A stretch of 64,000 bases of DNA from Ruminococcaceae bacterium YAD3003 (lineage in GTDB: Bacteria > Bacillota > Clostridia > Saccharofermentanales > Saccharofermentanaceae): the NCBI GenBank assembly GCA_900107185.1, contig FNPA01000014.1, positions 17,352 to 81,351 on the forward strand. The letters run 5' to 3'. The notes below the pieces were generated by a model that was not told the origin of the DNA, searched no databases, and saw only the letters and a list, made by a program, of their open reading frames with translations. The number at the start of each line of letters is the position of its first letter. The stretch's first letter is position 1. The translations under genes were made by a program, and so were the position numbers. Positions 50,749 through 59,757 of this stretch are shown here, piece by piece.

Positions 50749-51147
50749 CTATTTCCATTCTTTAATTGCTTCAACAACCTTTATATCTGCCGGCAACCAG
50801 TCAACAGTATCAATCTCATCGATTGAAAGCCATTTTGCAGCTTCATGCTCCAAGAGTTCCATTTTAGAATCAGGGGCAAGCTCAGCCCAGAAACAATCCA
50901 TGGACAAGTGGAAGTTTGGATAATCGTGCTCAACTGTAATAAGAAGATCACCAACGATTATATCTGCATTCAATTCTTCCTTAATTTCTCTTGCGATAGC
51001 ATGCTCAGGCGACTCGCCTTCTTCTATCTTTCCACCTGGGAATTCCCAACCATCCTTAAAGTCGCCGTATCCACGTTGTGTTGCGAATATATAATTGTCT
51101 CGCTGTATAATCGCAGCTACAACACGAATGCTCTTTTTTTTCTCCAT
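50749..51147 (-). CDS. Nudix hydrolase, MutT-like (132 aa)
   Basis: The complete Nudix box is visible: GGKIEEGESPEHAIAREIKE then ELNADI, with all metal-binding Glu residues. Length and the flanking EFPGG and WLSIDEID are typical of MutT/CTP pyrophosphohydrolase-type enzymes, which hydrolyse oxidised or unusual nucleoside triphosphates. Its gene begins 11 bases after the stop of the DUF3427 helicase gene, its ribosome binding site overlapping that stop, and ends 28 bases before the DUF6361 gene. It thus lies inside the five-gene operon, possibly to clear a nucleotide signal or to protect the cell. Confidence 0.9.
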   Translation of the reverse strand: MEKKKSIRVVAAIIQRDNYIFATQRGYGDFKDGWEFPGGKIEEGESPEHAIAREIKEELNADIIVGDLLITVEHDYPNFHLSMDCFWAELAPDSKMELLEHEAAKWLSIDEIDTVDWLPADIKVVEAIKEWK

Positions 51148-51158
51148 TAGTTTTCTCC

Positions 51159-54107
51159 TTATTTAGTCAGATAATCGTAGATATCATTTCGAACAGTCTT
51201 TTCTAGTTTTAGTTTAAAGTTAACGATTGGTATATTTTTCCCATTTTTGTCCGAAATTGTAGTTTGTTGATAACTAACCGGAATAGCCCGCCCCATATAA
51301 TAAAAGTCAGTTCCCTCTCCATCACTCTTCTTAATAAACAAAAAAATCTTAAGACCGTTATCACGATAATTTATAATTTCTTGAGCCTCCGAACTTTCTA
51401 TAGTTACTCGGCTTCTGGTCATCCAGCTGAACAAGTGTGTATCAATGAACTGATCTTCATATTTCGTCGTTTCGGAAATATCCTCTTTCTTCTCATAGGT
51501 AACAAATATAGGACATGTTCCATTCTTAATTCTGTAACCATATACCGTAGAACTATCATCTTTATCCCAATTCAAAATACGACAAACATCTTTTCTCGAA
51601 TACTTCTGGTATAGAACCAGATTATCTTCATCTGTTTCAGAATAGTAGTCGCTGTACCTGCTCAATCCATACTCAATGACATCACTTAAGGCTTTCAGGA
51701 AAAAGGACTCTTTGTCTCCCGTTAAGACCGGCGCTGGTACAATACTATCGTTTATTGTTCGAACGATGTCTTTTCCACCATAATTAGATTTGTCACTCGG
51801 TGAGTTAAGAAAGTCTTTTGTTAAGACACGTTTTGCTGATTGATAGTCTTCTTTTCTCAGCTTTACTCCATAAGTAAGCATAGCTCTTGAAAAAGAAGTA
51901 TAACTCACGCTTTGCTTTTCTAACAAAAGCTGAATCATTCTTATTTCATGTAGTCTTTTGCCATTAATGATTTGTGTAGAAACGAAGCTAAGAGCATTCT
52001 CCTGAGCCTGTGTTAGTCTTGGAATATTCGCGTCTTTGTCTATTCGTCTGACAAAATCATAGTAAGAAGTATTCTTATAATCCACGAATAAAATCGGATC
52101 AATTTCACCATAATGATAAAACTCACTCATGGTAGGCATACGTCCTAATCGTTCCTTCAGATTAGTGTATTTTTCTTTCAAAAACTTTAATGGTGTGCTT
52201 GCTTTATCAATAGATTCAAATATCTTTTTCTTAGAAATCTCATCAAAATGTATCGATGAACAACCTGGAATAATGCTAGATCCCTCTAATATGTATTTGC
52301 GCAGATTATCTTTGTTATAAGTACGATCTCCAGAGAGCGCGATGGGAATCAGAAAATTGTTATTGAAATTGCCGATAAAATCAAGAATAACCAGATATTC
52401 TTTCCCGTTCATCTTACGGAGACCTCTTCCAAGCTGCTGTATAAAGACTATGGCACTTTCAGTTGGCCTTAGCATAATAACTTGGTTTATTTCCGGTATG
52501 TCAACACCTTCATTGAAAATATCAACTGTAAGTATGTAATCCAGGTAGTCGTCCCGATCATCAGAAGCTAGTCTTTCAATGGCTTCTTGTCTCGACTCAC
52601 TGTTATTATTTCCTGTTAAAGCTATGGTTCTTAATCCACGCTCATTGAACTTCTCGGATAGTGCAATTGCCTCCTTAACTGAAGAACAGAAAATCAGGCC
52701 TTTTACTCGGTTGCCCGAGAAGCCATAGTATTGAGCCTGTTCTTTGACATAATCCACGCGTTCATCTCGAGTAAGAAGATTAAATACTGTCATATCCCCC
52801 TTCTCGACACGTTTCATCAATTCATCACCAGAATCAGCATCATCAAATGCTATATCTTTAATGCCAAAATAGTGAAAAGGACACAACAAATCATTCTCGA
52901 GTGCTTGCTGAAGTCTTATTTCATAAGCAATGTTATAGTCAAACAATTCATATACATTTCCTTCATCGGTCCTATCAGGTGTTGCGGTCATTCCCAACAT
53001 AAACTCAGGCATAAAATAGTCAATGATTTTCTGGTAACTTTGAGCTGTTGAGTGATGAACTTCATCCAAACATATAACAGAAAAATGGTCTTTGCCAAAC
53101 CGCTTCAGAATATCATCCTTGCTAAGCATTGTGATCATGGCAAAGAGAATATCTGCAGAATCTATAGCTTCGAAGTTCTTATCCTCACCCGTCAGCATTT
53201 CCATCTTATATTTGCTGCCAAATACTTTCTTATATGATTTGAGTGCTTGCTTTAAGATTTCTTTTCTGTGTACAACAAACAATACTTTACCGTGTGGTTT
53301 AAGAGCATCGCGTATGCCAAAGGCAGAAGCATATGTTTTTCCAGTACCAGTAGCAGAGATTAGAAGTGCCTTTTTTGCGCCTTGTTCTTCGAGTTTCTTT
53401 AAGCTATCAATAAACGCTACTTGCATTTTGTTTGGCTCAAGTTTGTACGCATCAAGTGGAATTACAGGTTCAGCGGCAGCAGTTTGTCTCTGTCGTTTTA
53501 TTGTATCGAACCTTGTTTTATACTCTTGAAAGAATAGCTCAAATGAAAGACTGTTCTTACTATTCCAAATGGTTTCGAACTCTTTGACTATATCTTGTGC
53601 CATTTCGCCTTTTTCAGTAGAAACTATCATAGTATTCCACTCATGATTAACGGTTAAGGCACTCTGCGTCATGTTGGCACTGCCGATAATGATCTTATAG
53701 AAGCCATCGTCTTTAAAAATGTATCCTTTTGTATGAAAACCAGGTCCATCCTGAACCTTGTACATTCTAAGATCAATATTCTTGAACTGAGCAATTCGTC
53801 TCAGTGCTTCAGGTTCACTGAACATAAGATAGTCAGTCGTAAGTATACGGCCCTTTATCTTTCGTTTTTCCAGTTCTCTAAGCGTTTGTAAAAGTGGAGT
53901 TAATCCTCCCATCGTAATGAACGCAACACTGATAGCAAACTCATTACAATTGGAAAGCTCATCATCAATAACAGAAAGGAGCTTTTCTCCTTCAAGATGA
54001 TTGTTCGACAAAAATCTCGGCTTAAGTGCCAGGTTCGAATCTACAGTCTTGTCAATAAACGCCGTATCAAGCGATTTTCTTAGTTGGAGCAGTTCTTCAT
54101 CAACCAT
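51159..54107 (-). CDS. PLD nuclease, SF2 helicase and DUF3427 protein (982 aa)
   Basis: Domain order: PLD-like nuclease with GFHTKGYIF ... IIIGSANMTQSALTVNHEW (about residues 123-160); an SF2 helicase with Walker A SATGTGKTY (about 255), DEVHH (about 349), TATPDRTD, and C-terminal lobe with QLGRGLRK (about 559); and a C-terminal DUF3427 domain from about 640. Proteins of this type are restriction-like enzymes found in defence islands. It is the first gene of the operon with Nudix, DUF6361, PLD and SNF2 genes. Its ribosome binding site is weak. An extended -10 promoter lies 40 bases upstream. Confidence 0.87.
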   Translation of the reverse strand: MVDEELLQLRKSLDTAFIDKTVDSNLALKPRFLSNNHLEGEKLLSVIDDELSNCNEFAISVAFITMGGLTPLLQTLRELEKRKIKGRILTTDYLMFSEPEALRRIAQFKNIDLRMYKVQDGPGFHTKGYIFKDDGFYKIIIGSANMTQSALTVNHEWNTMIVSTEKGEMAQDIVKEFETIWNSKNSLSFELFFQEYKTRFDTIKRQRQTAAAEPVIPLDAYKLEPNKMQVAFIDSLKKLEEQGAKKALLISATGTGKTYASAFGIRDALKPHGKVLFVVHRKEILKQALKSYKKVFGSKYKMEMLTGEDKNFEAIDSADILFAMITMLSKDDILKRFGKDHFSVICLDEVHHSTAQSYQKIIDYFMPEFMLGMTATPDRTDEGNVYELFDYNIAYEIRLQQALENDLLCPFHYFGIKDIAFDDADSGDELMKRVEKGDMTVFNLLTRDERVDYVKEQAQYYGFSGNRVKGLIFCSSVKEAIALSEKFNERGLRTIALTGNNNSESRQEAIERLASDDRDDYLDYILTVDIFNEGVDIPEINQVIMLRPTESAIVFIQQLGRGLRKMNGKEYLVILDFIGNFNNNFLIPIALSGDRTYNKDNLRKYILEGSSIIPGCSSIHFDEISKKKIFESIDKASTPLKFLKEKYTNLKERLGRMPTMSEFYHYGEIDPILFVDYKNTSYYDFVRRIDKDANIPRLTQAQENALSFVSTQIINGKRLHEIRMIQLLLEKQSVSYTSFSRAMLTYGVKLRKEDYQSAKRVLTKDFLNSPSDKSNYGGKDIVRTINDSIVPAPVLTGDKESFFLKALSDVIEYGLSRYSDYYSETDEDNLVLYQKYSRKDVCRILNWDKDDSSTVYGYRIKNGTCPIFVTYEKKEDISETTKYEDQFIDTHLFSWMTRSRVTIESSEAQEIINYRDNGLKIFLFIKKSDGEGTDFYYMGRAIPVSYQQTTISDKNGKNIPIVNFKLKLEKTVRNDIYDYLTK

Positions 54108-54145
54108 AAAACATGTTCACTTTCAAAAACGTTTATTGTTTCTTG

Positions 54146-54154
54146 ATTATAGCA
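54146..54154 (-). promoter_or_regulatory. Extended -10 promoter of the five-gene operon
   Basis: On the minus strand TGCTATAAT is an extended -10 (TGn plus TATAAT). The -35 is poor, as is usual for extended -10 promoters. It lies about 40 bases before the first start codon of the operon. Confidence 0.5.
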
Positions 54155-54171
54155 TTCAATAATTGGATTTT

Positions 54172-54354
54172 TTACTTAGCTTCCTGCAATCTCCTTATTA
54201 TCTCTTCTCTGTGTTCTTTAAGTACATTTTCCGGAAGTTTATCCAATATCAGAGCCATGCTCTCTAGTTCTAGTAATACACTGAGACAGGAATTCTGTGT
54301 TATCTCTATCGCACCCATTATCACGGCACGGCACAATCGATAAGAGAAAGCCAA
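54172..54354 (-). CDS. Possible small protein or gene remnant (60 codons)
   Basis: The frame contains MGAIEITQNSCLSVLLELES, then LILDKLPENVLKEHREEIIR and QEAK, with good protein-like composition and helical character. No convincing ribosome binding site is found, and its end lies next to the operon promoter. It may be the tail of a lost gene. Confidence 0.35.
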   Translation of the reverse strand: MAFSYRLCRAVIMGAIEITQNSCLSVLLELESMALILDKLPENVLKEHREEIIRRLQEAK

Positions 54355-54385
54355 TAATCATAATGGTTCCGAAGAAAAAACACGA

Positions 54386-54418
54386 CATTCTGAACCTTTT
54401 TTGAACCTGTTCAGAATG
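54386..54418 (-). terminator. Rho-independent terminator after the ABC transporter genes
   Basis: CATTCTGAAC and GTTCAGAATG form a 10-bp perfect stem with a 13-base loop. On the minus strand it is followed a few bases later by TTTTTT. It marks the border between the ABC operon and the defence island. Confidence 0.65.
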
Positions 54419-54480
54419 CCGCTTTGAAATTTATTTATAGTAACAAGAATAAGCCAAACCCGATGCGATTTTTAATCTTA

Positions 54481-55155
54481 TCAGCCTACTGTTCTGCCAC
54501 TGTCGAGAACGACAGTCCTCGTGCCATAAGTTGCGCACTCTTCGGAGTGGGTAACCTGAAGTATTGTGAGACCTTTCTCCTGATTGAGCCTTCTGAACAG
54601 ATCCATGATCTCTCCCGTGGACTTCTTGTCAAGGTTTCCTGTAGGCTCATCTGCGAGGATGATCTTCGGGTTTCCGATGACTGCTCTGGCTACTGCTACT
54701 CTCTGCTGCTGGCCGCCGGAGAGCTGGTTGGGCATTGACTTGCGCTTTCCCGTAAGGCCTGTAATCTCCAAGATCTCATCAAGTTCTTTTTTTAGAGAAG
54801 ACTTTGTCTTACCGTTCATCATCTGAGGAAGAAGGATGTTGTCTTCAACAGACAGGTTCATAACGAGGTTATAGAACTGGAATACGAATCCGACGTTCTG
54901 AAGACGGAGATCAGAGAGTTCTTTGTCCTTGAGAGGTCCGATCTCCTTTCCGCAAAGCGAGATGCTGCCTTCGAAATCCCTGTCGAGACCGCCAATGAGA
55001 TAAAGGAGTGTCGACTTGCCGGAACCTGAAGCACCCATGAGGGATACGAACTCGCCTTCCTGAACATTCAGACATGCACCGTTTAATACCTGGTTGAGAC
55101 TTGTGTTCTTGCCGAATGACTTGCTGACGTTATTTACTTCGATTACTGTATTCAT
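54481..55155 (-). CDS. ABC transporter ATP-binding protein, MacB/LolD type (224 aa)
   Basis: Walker A GASGSGKST, Q loop VGFVFQFYNL, signature LSGGQQQRVAVARAV, Walker B IILADEPTGNLD and H loop VTHSEEC are all present. The family (LolD/MacB type 7 ABC) uses ATP to extract or export substrates, typically in antimicrobial peptide export or resistance. The partner FtsX-like permease gene is upstream with 19 bp between, and an M13 peptidase gene is before that. Part of a LytTR-controlled operon (see repeat site at 59707). Confidence 0.93.
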   Translation of the reverse strand: MNTVIEVNNVSKSFGKNTSLNQVLNGACLNVQEGEFVSLMGASGSGKSTLLYLIGGLDRDFEGSISLCGKEIGPLKDKELSDLRLQNVGFVFQFYNLVMNLSVEDNILLPQMMNGKTKSSLKKELDEILEITGLTGKRKSMPNQLSGGQQQRVAVARAVIGNPKIILADEPTGNLDKKSTGEIMDLFRRLNQEKGLTILQVTHSEECATYGTRTVVLDSGRTVG

Positions 55156-55174
55156 CTTTATATCCTCCGTATTA

Positions 55175-57637
55175 TTACTCGTACTTGATCTGTTCTGCTA
55201 TCTTCATCTTGCGCAGGTTCTTTATTGGGAAAAGGACCGTGGCGACGAAAGCCGCAACAAGGAAGACGAAGAACGCTATTGTCATTATGGGATCTATTTC
55301 GATTGCCATTTTCATTTCTTCAGAAGCTGAAGTAGCATTATCGAGAATAAATACCATCAGTACTCCGACAGCGGTTCCTAAGGCCGATGCGGTAAGTGAA
55401 GATATGAGCATCTCCCTGAAAAGGATTCCGGAGAGCGTACCCTTGCCCATTGCCGTGGAGAGCATGACCGCGCATTCCTTTTTCCTTCCCTCAAATCCGA
55501 TAAGCTGGTTGCTTGCCATACCGATCAAGGTTATTCCGACGGAGATAACAATGATGCCTGCAGTTAATGCCCTCATTTTCGCATTATTGGTAGCCTCATC
55601 TTTAAGTATCTCATCCTGGGTCTTTACGTCTGAATAATAGTTTACGGCGTATGTTCTGATGAGGTTTGCAACACGTGCGGGATTCTCGCACATGATCAGG
55701 ATATATCCGGGAGTATCCCTGAATATTTCTTTATAATCGCGATCAGAAAGGAAAATACACTCCTGAGCAATAAGTGAGTCTGAGCTGCAGAGAGATACGA
55801 TCTTGTACTCTCTTTCGACTGGAACAATGCTCGTAGGATCGTATGTAATTTTAACTGTATCTCCAACATTGAGTCCTTTCTTCTCTGCATATTTGTCACT
55901 TACGATTATGGTTCCGTTTTCCATTGTTGCAGGAAGATCCGGGAAAGCCGTGTAGTACTTAAATCCGTTTTCGGGAAGAGCATAGAATGTCGTGCTCTCG
56001 CGTTCAGACACATCCGCATCATTGATAGTAACAGAGTTTGATGATGTATAAACTACTTCCGTATCGGTAACACCTTCGAGTTTATCAACGAACGAATAAA
56101 CCGTCATTTTGTCGGTACATGTAAGAATGACGTCACTTGTGAATTCATTAGTACTGACAGACATTGTAGCTGACTGCACGAATGTGAAAACGATTACGCA
56201 CATTGCTGCGGCCGTTACGCAAAGAACGCCGCTTCCGACCGTGCTCTTACGGGAGATTGCCTCAACGCATGCAAGTGACAGCTTTGCATTTTCCTTCTTG
56301 TCGGCAATGTTCTTCAAAAGACCTGTAACGCCCTTGAAGATCCATGGATAAAGGAGAGCGAGAGATGTAACTGAACATACCAGGCAGATGATCGCAACAA
56401 TAAGATTCTTGCTGAAGAATGCTGATACAACTGCTCCTGCAACAAGAACCAGACCGATGATAAGGCCGGACCTGCTGAACTTGTAGGCTGTATCTCTGTT
56501 ATCAAAAATGATGTCTCTTATGGATGTATTCAATGCCTTCATTATCGCCTTTGCAGGAATTGCGCACTCGATGATGATCGAGCCGGTGATGACAGCAGCG
56601 ATAACCAAAGCCGACATGGGAGGAATTTCTGATTTAAAGTTGGAACCTTCTCTTTGTACTCCGAAGAACATATCCAATACCGGCACTCTGATCAGTCCGT
56701 AGAGTATTATTCCCGGAATGCTTCCGATGAGAGCATAAAGTGTGTTCTCGAGAAGCAGGATCCGTCCTGTTTTCGCATTGCTCATACCAAGGCTTCTGAG
56801 AGTACCGATGAACGGCATTCTCTCGCTTACGATCCTGTTGCAGATCGAAGCAGAAACAAAGATTACGAGAAGGAATGTGATTGCGAAAATGAGATAGAAA
56901 TAAAGGAGTAACTGGTGAAGTGTTGCTTCAACTGATTCATCAACGACAAAATTGATAACTACAGCTGACGGATAGTATTCCTCGAGCGCTCTGATACCGT
57001 CAAGAGCTTCATCCTGGTTAAGAATGTCGAAGATGACAATGCCGGTCTTATCTCTTCCGCAGGAAAGGATCTTTGAGGTCTCCTCGTTAACGATAGCAGT
57101 ATACTTGCTTATGAAGTAGTTGCTGTTGCCATATGAGATACCTACAACGGTCAGTTCAACCTCTTCATCCTGTCTGTCGTGAACGATCAGCTTGTCACCG
57201 ACTTTATAACCGTATGCTTCGGCGAAGCTTCCCGTAATAACGGTCTCACATAAACCGAGCTCGACCGGATCGATGAATTCCATTTTAACAGCGCTGTCAA
57301 CGTTAACACCAAAGATCGTAAGCTTCTCGTATGTTACATAGTTATACTCGCTTTCAATCGGTTTGTAGAGTTTCTCGATATTGGAAACGATCTCCAGTTT
57401 CTCGCATTCGGGAAAACCTTCCGGAAGGCCTTTTGCCGTGTAATCACTCGCCATCAAAAGACAGTCAGCCTTTGATAAGCCCAAAGAAGATCCGCTGAGA
57501 AGTTTTTCCGCACTTGATACGAAGTCAAAGCATACCATTGCACATATCGAGCAAAGGAAAATGGAGAACGCTACCAGCAATGTTCTGAGCGGTTTTCCGA
57601 AAATATTCTTAATTGAAGTCTTCAATATGATATTCAT
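55175..57637 (-). CDS. FtsX-like ABC transporter permease, BceB/MacB type (820 aa)
   Basis: A large integral membrane protein with an N-terminal helix (LRTLLVAFSIFLCSICAMVCFDF), an extracellular MacB-like domain (about residues 45-230), then the FtsX core with helices around 240-330 and 350-400, a second extracellular domain (about 470-650) and the last helices up to 810. The duplicated FtsX layout fits BceB/MacB permeases with two FtsX units. Together with the ATPase after it, it forms an exporter that likely moves peptides or protects against them. Confidence 0.88.
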   Translation of the reverse strand: MNIILKTSIKNIFGKPLRTLLVAFSIFLCSICAMVCFDFVSSAEKLLSGSSLGLSKADCLLMASDYTAKGLPEGFPECEKLEIVSNIEKLYKPIESEYNYVTYEKLTIFGVNVDSAVKMEFIDPVELGLCETVITGSFAEAYGYKVGDKLIVHDRQDEEVELTVVGISYGNSNYFISKYTAIVNEETSKILSCGRDKTGIVIFDILNQDEALDGIRALEEYYPSAVVINFVVDESVEATLHQLLLYFYLIFAITFLLVIFVSASICNRIVSERMPFIGTLRSLGMSNAKTGRILLLENTLYALIGSIPGIILYGLIRVPVLDMFFGVQREGSNFKSEIPPMSALVIAAVITGSIIIECAIPAKAIMKALNTSIRDIIFDNRDTAYKFSRSGLIIGLVLVAGAVVSAFFSKNLIVAIICLVCSVTSLALLYPWIFKGVTGLLKNIADKKENAKLSLACVEAISRKSTVGSGVLCVTAAAMCVIVFTFVQSATMSVSTNEFTSDVILTCTDKMTVYSFVDKLEGVTDTEVVYTSSNSVTINDADVSERESTTFYALPENGFKYYTAFPDLPATMENGTIIVSDKYAEKKGLNVGDTVKITYDPTSIVPVEREYKIVSLCSSDSLIAQECIFLSDRDYKEIFRDTPGYILIMCENPARVANLIRTYAVNYYSDVKTQDEILKDEATNNAKMRALTAGIIVISVGITLIGMASNQLIGFEGRKKECAVMLSTAMGKGTLSGILFREMLISSLTASALGTAVGVLMVFILDNATSASEEMKMAIEIDPIMTIAFFVFLVAAFVATVLFPIKNLRKMKIAEQIKYE

Positions 57638-57649
57638 GATATACCTCCA

Positions 57650-59638
57650 TTAATGCCATCTCGAAATTCTGTTTTCGGGAGGTATGTACATGCCGTCACC
57701 TTCCTGAACATCATATACATCGTAGAAACAACCGGTCGTTGAAAGGATTGCGTTAACTCTTATGACCTCAGGGCTGTGCACGTCAGATGACAACTGGCCG
57801 ATGATAACAACGTCAACGCTCATACGGCAATATGAAGCAGCGTAGCTCTTAAAGATCTTCTCAAGATCTTCATTTGAATGTGCAAGAGTGACGATACATT
57901 CCATACCGCTCAAGTCTGCGAAGTTCTCACCAAGAGTCAGTTCACCGTCAACATGGTAGATACCGAATACGGTAAAGTTATCTTCAAAATATCTGACCGC
58001 CTTTTCATTACGTTCGAGAAGTGCATCCATGTCTTCGTCAGCGATCCATTCAGGATTATAAACACCGTTCTGATCGAAAACGATACAGTTGCTGTCGAAT
58101 GCATGTCCCATCTCATGAGCAATGGTTGCCCCGAGATTTCCCAGATTGGTGTAATAATCGCCGTTAACGTCGAAGAAAGAATCGCCTGCGATAGCAACCG
58201 TTATGGTTATATTGTTTTGTGTCGCTGAGTAGCACGCATTAACAGTCTGCATTTTCATTTCCACTCCATAACGGTCAACGGGCTGGGAAAGACTTGCTAT
58301 ATTGTCTGCAATGCCTACTCTGGTATATCCCATATAGAATTCATAGAAATTGCCGCCGATACCCGCATACTTGGAAGTATCGTGTCTCTTAAGATCTGTT
58401 CCGGTAACGTAAACTATGTTATCGAGTTTTTCGATGAGGCCTTTTCTTGTAGGCTCAGTAAGCCATGTTGCATCCGAGATCAGGGCCCTGTAACCTTCCC
58501 TTATGTCATCACACATTGATCGGAGAGCATCGTCGGTCTCCTTCGAATAATACCTCTCAACATAAAGAGGATCTGTCTCATTCTTAAGATTTGAAATAAT
58601 CTCATTTACTGCCAGCTCTTCAATGGGCTTATAGCTGTCGTAGACATATCCTGCAAGGCTGTCATAACTGGGAGCAATGAATCTCATGTAACTGCTGTAG
58701 ATCTTGTGGATCTCCAGGGCTTTTAAAGCATCGAGTTTATCTTCAACCATCAGCGAATTCATGCAGATCAGCTGGTCTTTATTGTAGCATCCGAATCTGT
58801 CACAAAAGTTTGGATCAAAACCAATGGCTTTAAAATATTCCTGAATGTCAACATTGGTGAATATACTGTTTAATTCGTCACCGGATAAGATGATCGTGTC
58901 AGTTACATCATAAGAGTCCTGTGCTGTTTTTGAACCTGATGCTCCATAAACACTAAGCACAAGATTTGCAAGTTTCTTTCCGTATTCAGAAGAAGTATCC
59001 ACATCGTATCCTAAGGTCTGCATGTAAACTCTTGTGTCTGATACCAGCCCTGACAGTGCGGAGTTACCATCAGCCAGTGAATCGAAACTGACATCACACA
59101 TACTTACAAAAGGATAAAAAGTAAGTATGCGTCTTCCGGATATGTAAACATCTTCGCTGGCAGACAAAGTGAAGAAACCTGAGATTCCAAAATCACGGTA
59201 GAGCTTTGCATCTGTCATAATAAGCTCATCAGCTGTCTTTGCATTCATTACTTCGTCAATAACATTTTGAAGATCTTCAGGGACCGGCTCGCTGTCAAAA
59301 TCATAGCTTATGAAAGTGTTATAAGCAGTCTGGATAATGTATTCCTCACTGCCCTTTTCATAACCTGAACCTGCGGCTACGTCCTTGACGATATTTTCGA
59401 GTCTTTCAACAATAAGACTGTCATCGAATGCGTCGGCAGCGTATACTGATCCGTACTCAAATTCAGCGTTATCGAGCTTATCCCTGTTGGCATAGTAGTA
59501 GAAATCGTCCTGGGGACGTCCTGACATCCACTTTGCAGTCTCTGAAGGTTCAACTGTACCAACGTCTGATGGTGTACAGCCGGATATCAGAGATGCTGTC
59601 ATTGCACAGATCAAAGCAGCTCCAATCAACTTCTTCAT
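57650..59638 (-). CDS. M13-family metallopeptidase lipoprotein (neprilysin/PepO type, 662 aa)
   Basis: A signal peptide with lipobox (LISGCTPS) anchors it to the outer face of the membrane. The zinc motif HExxH is IAHEMGHAFD (about residue 509) and the third ligand is in ENFADLSG (about 573). The C-terminus HSPEVIRVNAIL ... FYDVYDVQEGDGMYI is typical of M13. M13 enzymes cleave short peptides. It is the first gene of an operon with an ABC exporter and sits behind a LytTR-type repeat site, which suggests processing or degradation of a peptide signal or antimicrobial. The normal length is about 630-700. Confidence 0.93.
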   Translation of the reverse strand: MKKLIGAALICAMTASLISGCTPSDVGTVEPSETAKWMSGRPQDDFYYYANRDKLDNAEFEYGSVYAADAFDDSLIVERLENIVKDVAAGSGYEKGSEEYIIQTAYNTFISYDFDSEPVPEDLQNVIDEVMNAKTADELIMTDAKLYRDFGISGFFTLSASEDVYISGRRILTFYPFVSMCDVSFDSLADGNSALSGLVSDTRVYMQTLGYDVDTSSEYGKKLANLVLSVYGASGSKTAQDSYDVTDTIILSGDELNSIFTNVDIQEYFKAIGFDPNFCDRFGCYNKDQLICMNSLMVEDKLDALKALEIHKIYSSYMRFIAPSYDSLAGYVYDSYKPIEELAVNEIISNLKNETDPLYVERYYSKETDDALRSMCDDIREGYRALISDATWLTEPTRKGLIEKLDNIVYVTGTDLKRHDTSKYAGIGGNFYEFYMGYTRVGIADNIASLSQPVDRYGVEMKMQTVNACYSATQNNITITVAIAGDSFFDVNGDYYTNLGNLGATIAHEMGHAFDSNCIVFDQNGVYNPEWIADEDMDALLERNEKAVRYFEDNFTVFGIYHVDGELTLGENFADLSGMECIVTLAHSNEDLEKIFKSYAASYCRMSVDVVIIGQLSSDVHSPEVIRVNAILSTTGCFYDVYDVQEGDGMYIPPENRISRWH

Positions 59639-59706
59639 GGATTATCTCCTTCTTGGGTTTTATATGTTCTGTATGCTATCACATACAAAAGCAGTCACCT
59701 TTTTTT

Positions 59707-59739
59707 GTGGTGAATTGCGCTTATAAAGTGGTGATTTGC
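59707..59739. promoter_or_regulatory. LytTR-type direct repeat site upstream of the M13-ABC operon
   Basis: GTGGTGAATTGC (59707-59718) and GTGGTGATTTGC (59728-59739) repeat with a spacing of 21 bp. The nearer repeat ends 69 bases before the peptidase start codon. A -10-like TAGCAT lies about 29 bases further in. The spacing of two helical turns is standard for LytTR regulators. Confidence 0.6.
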
Positions 59740-59757
59740 AAAATTACAGGGCCGGAA

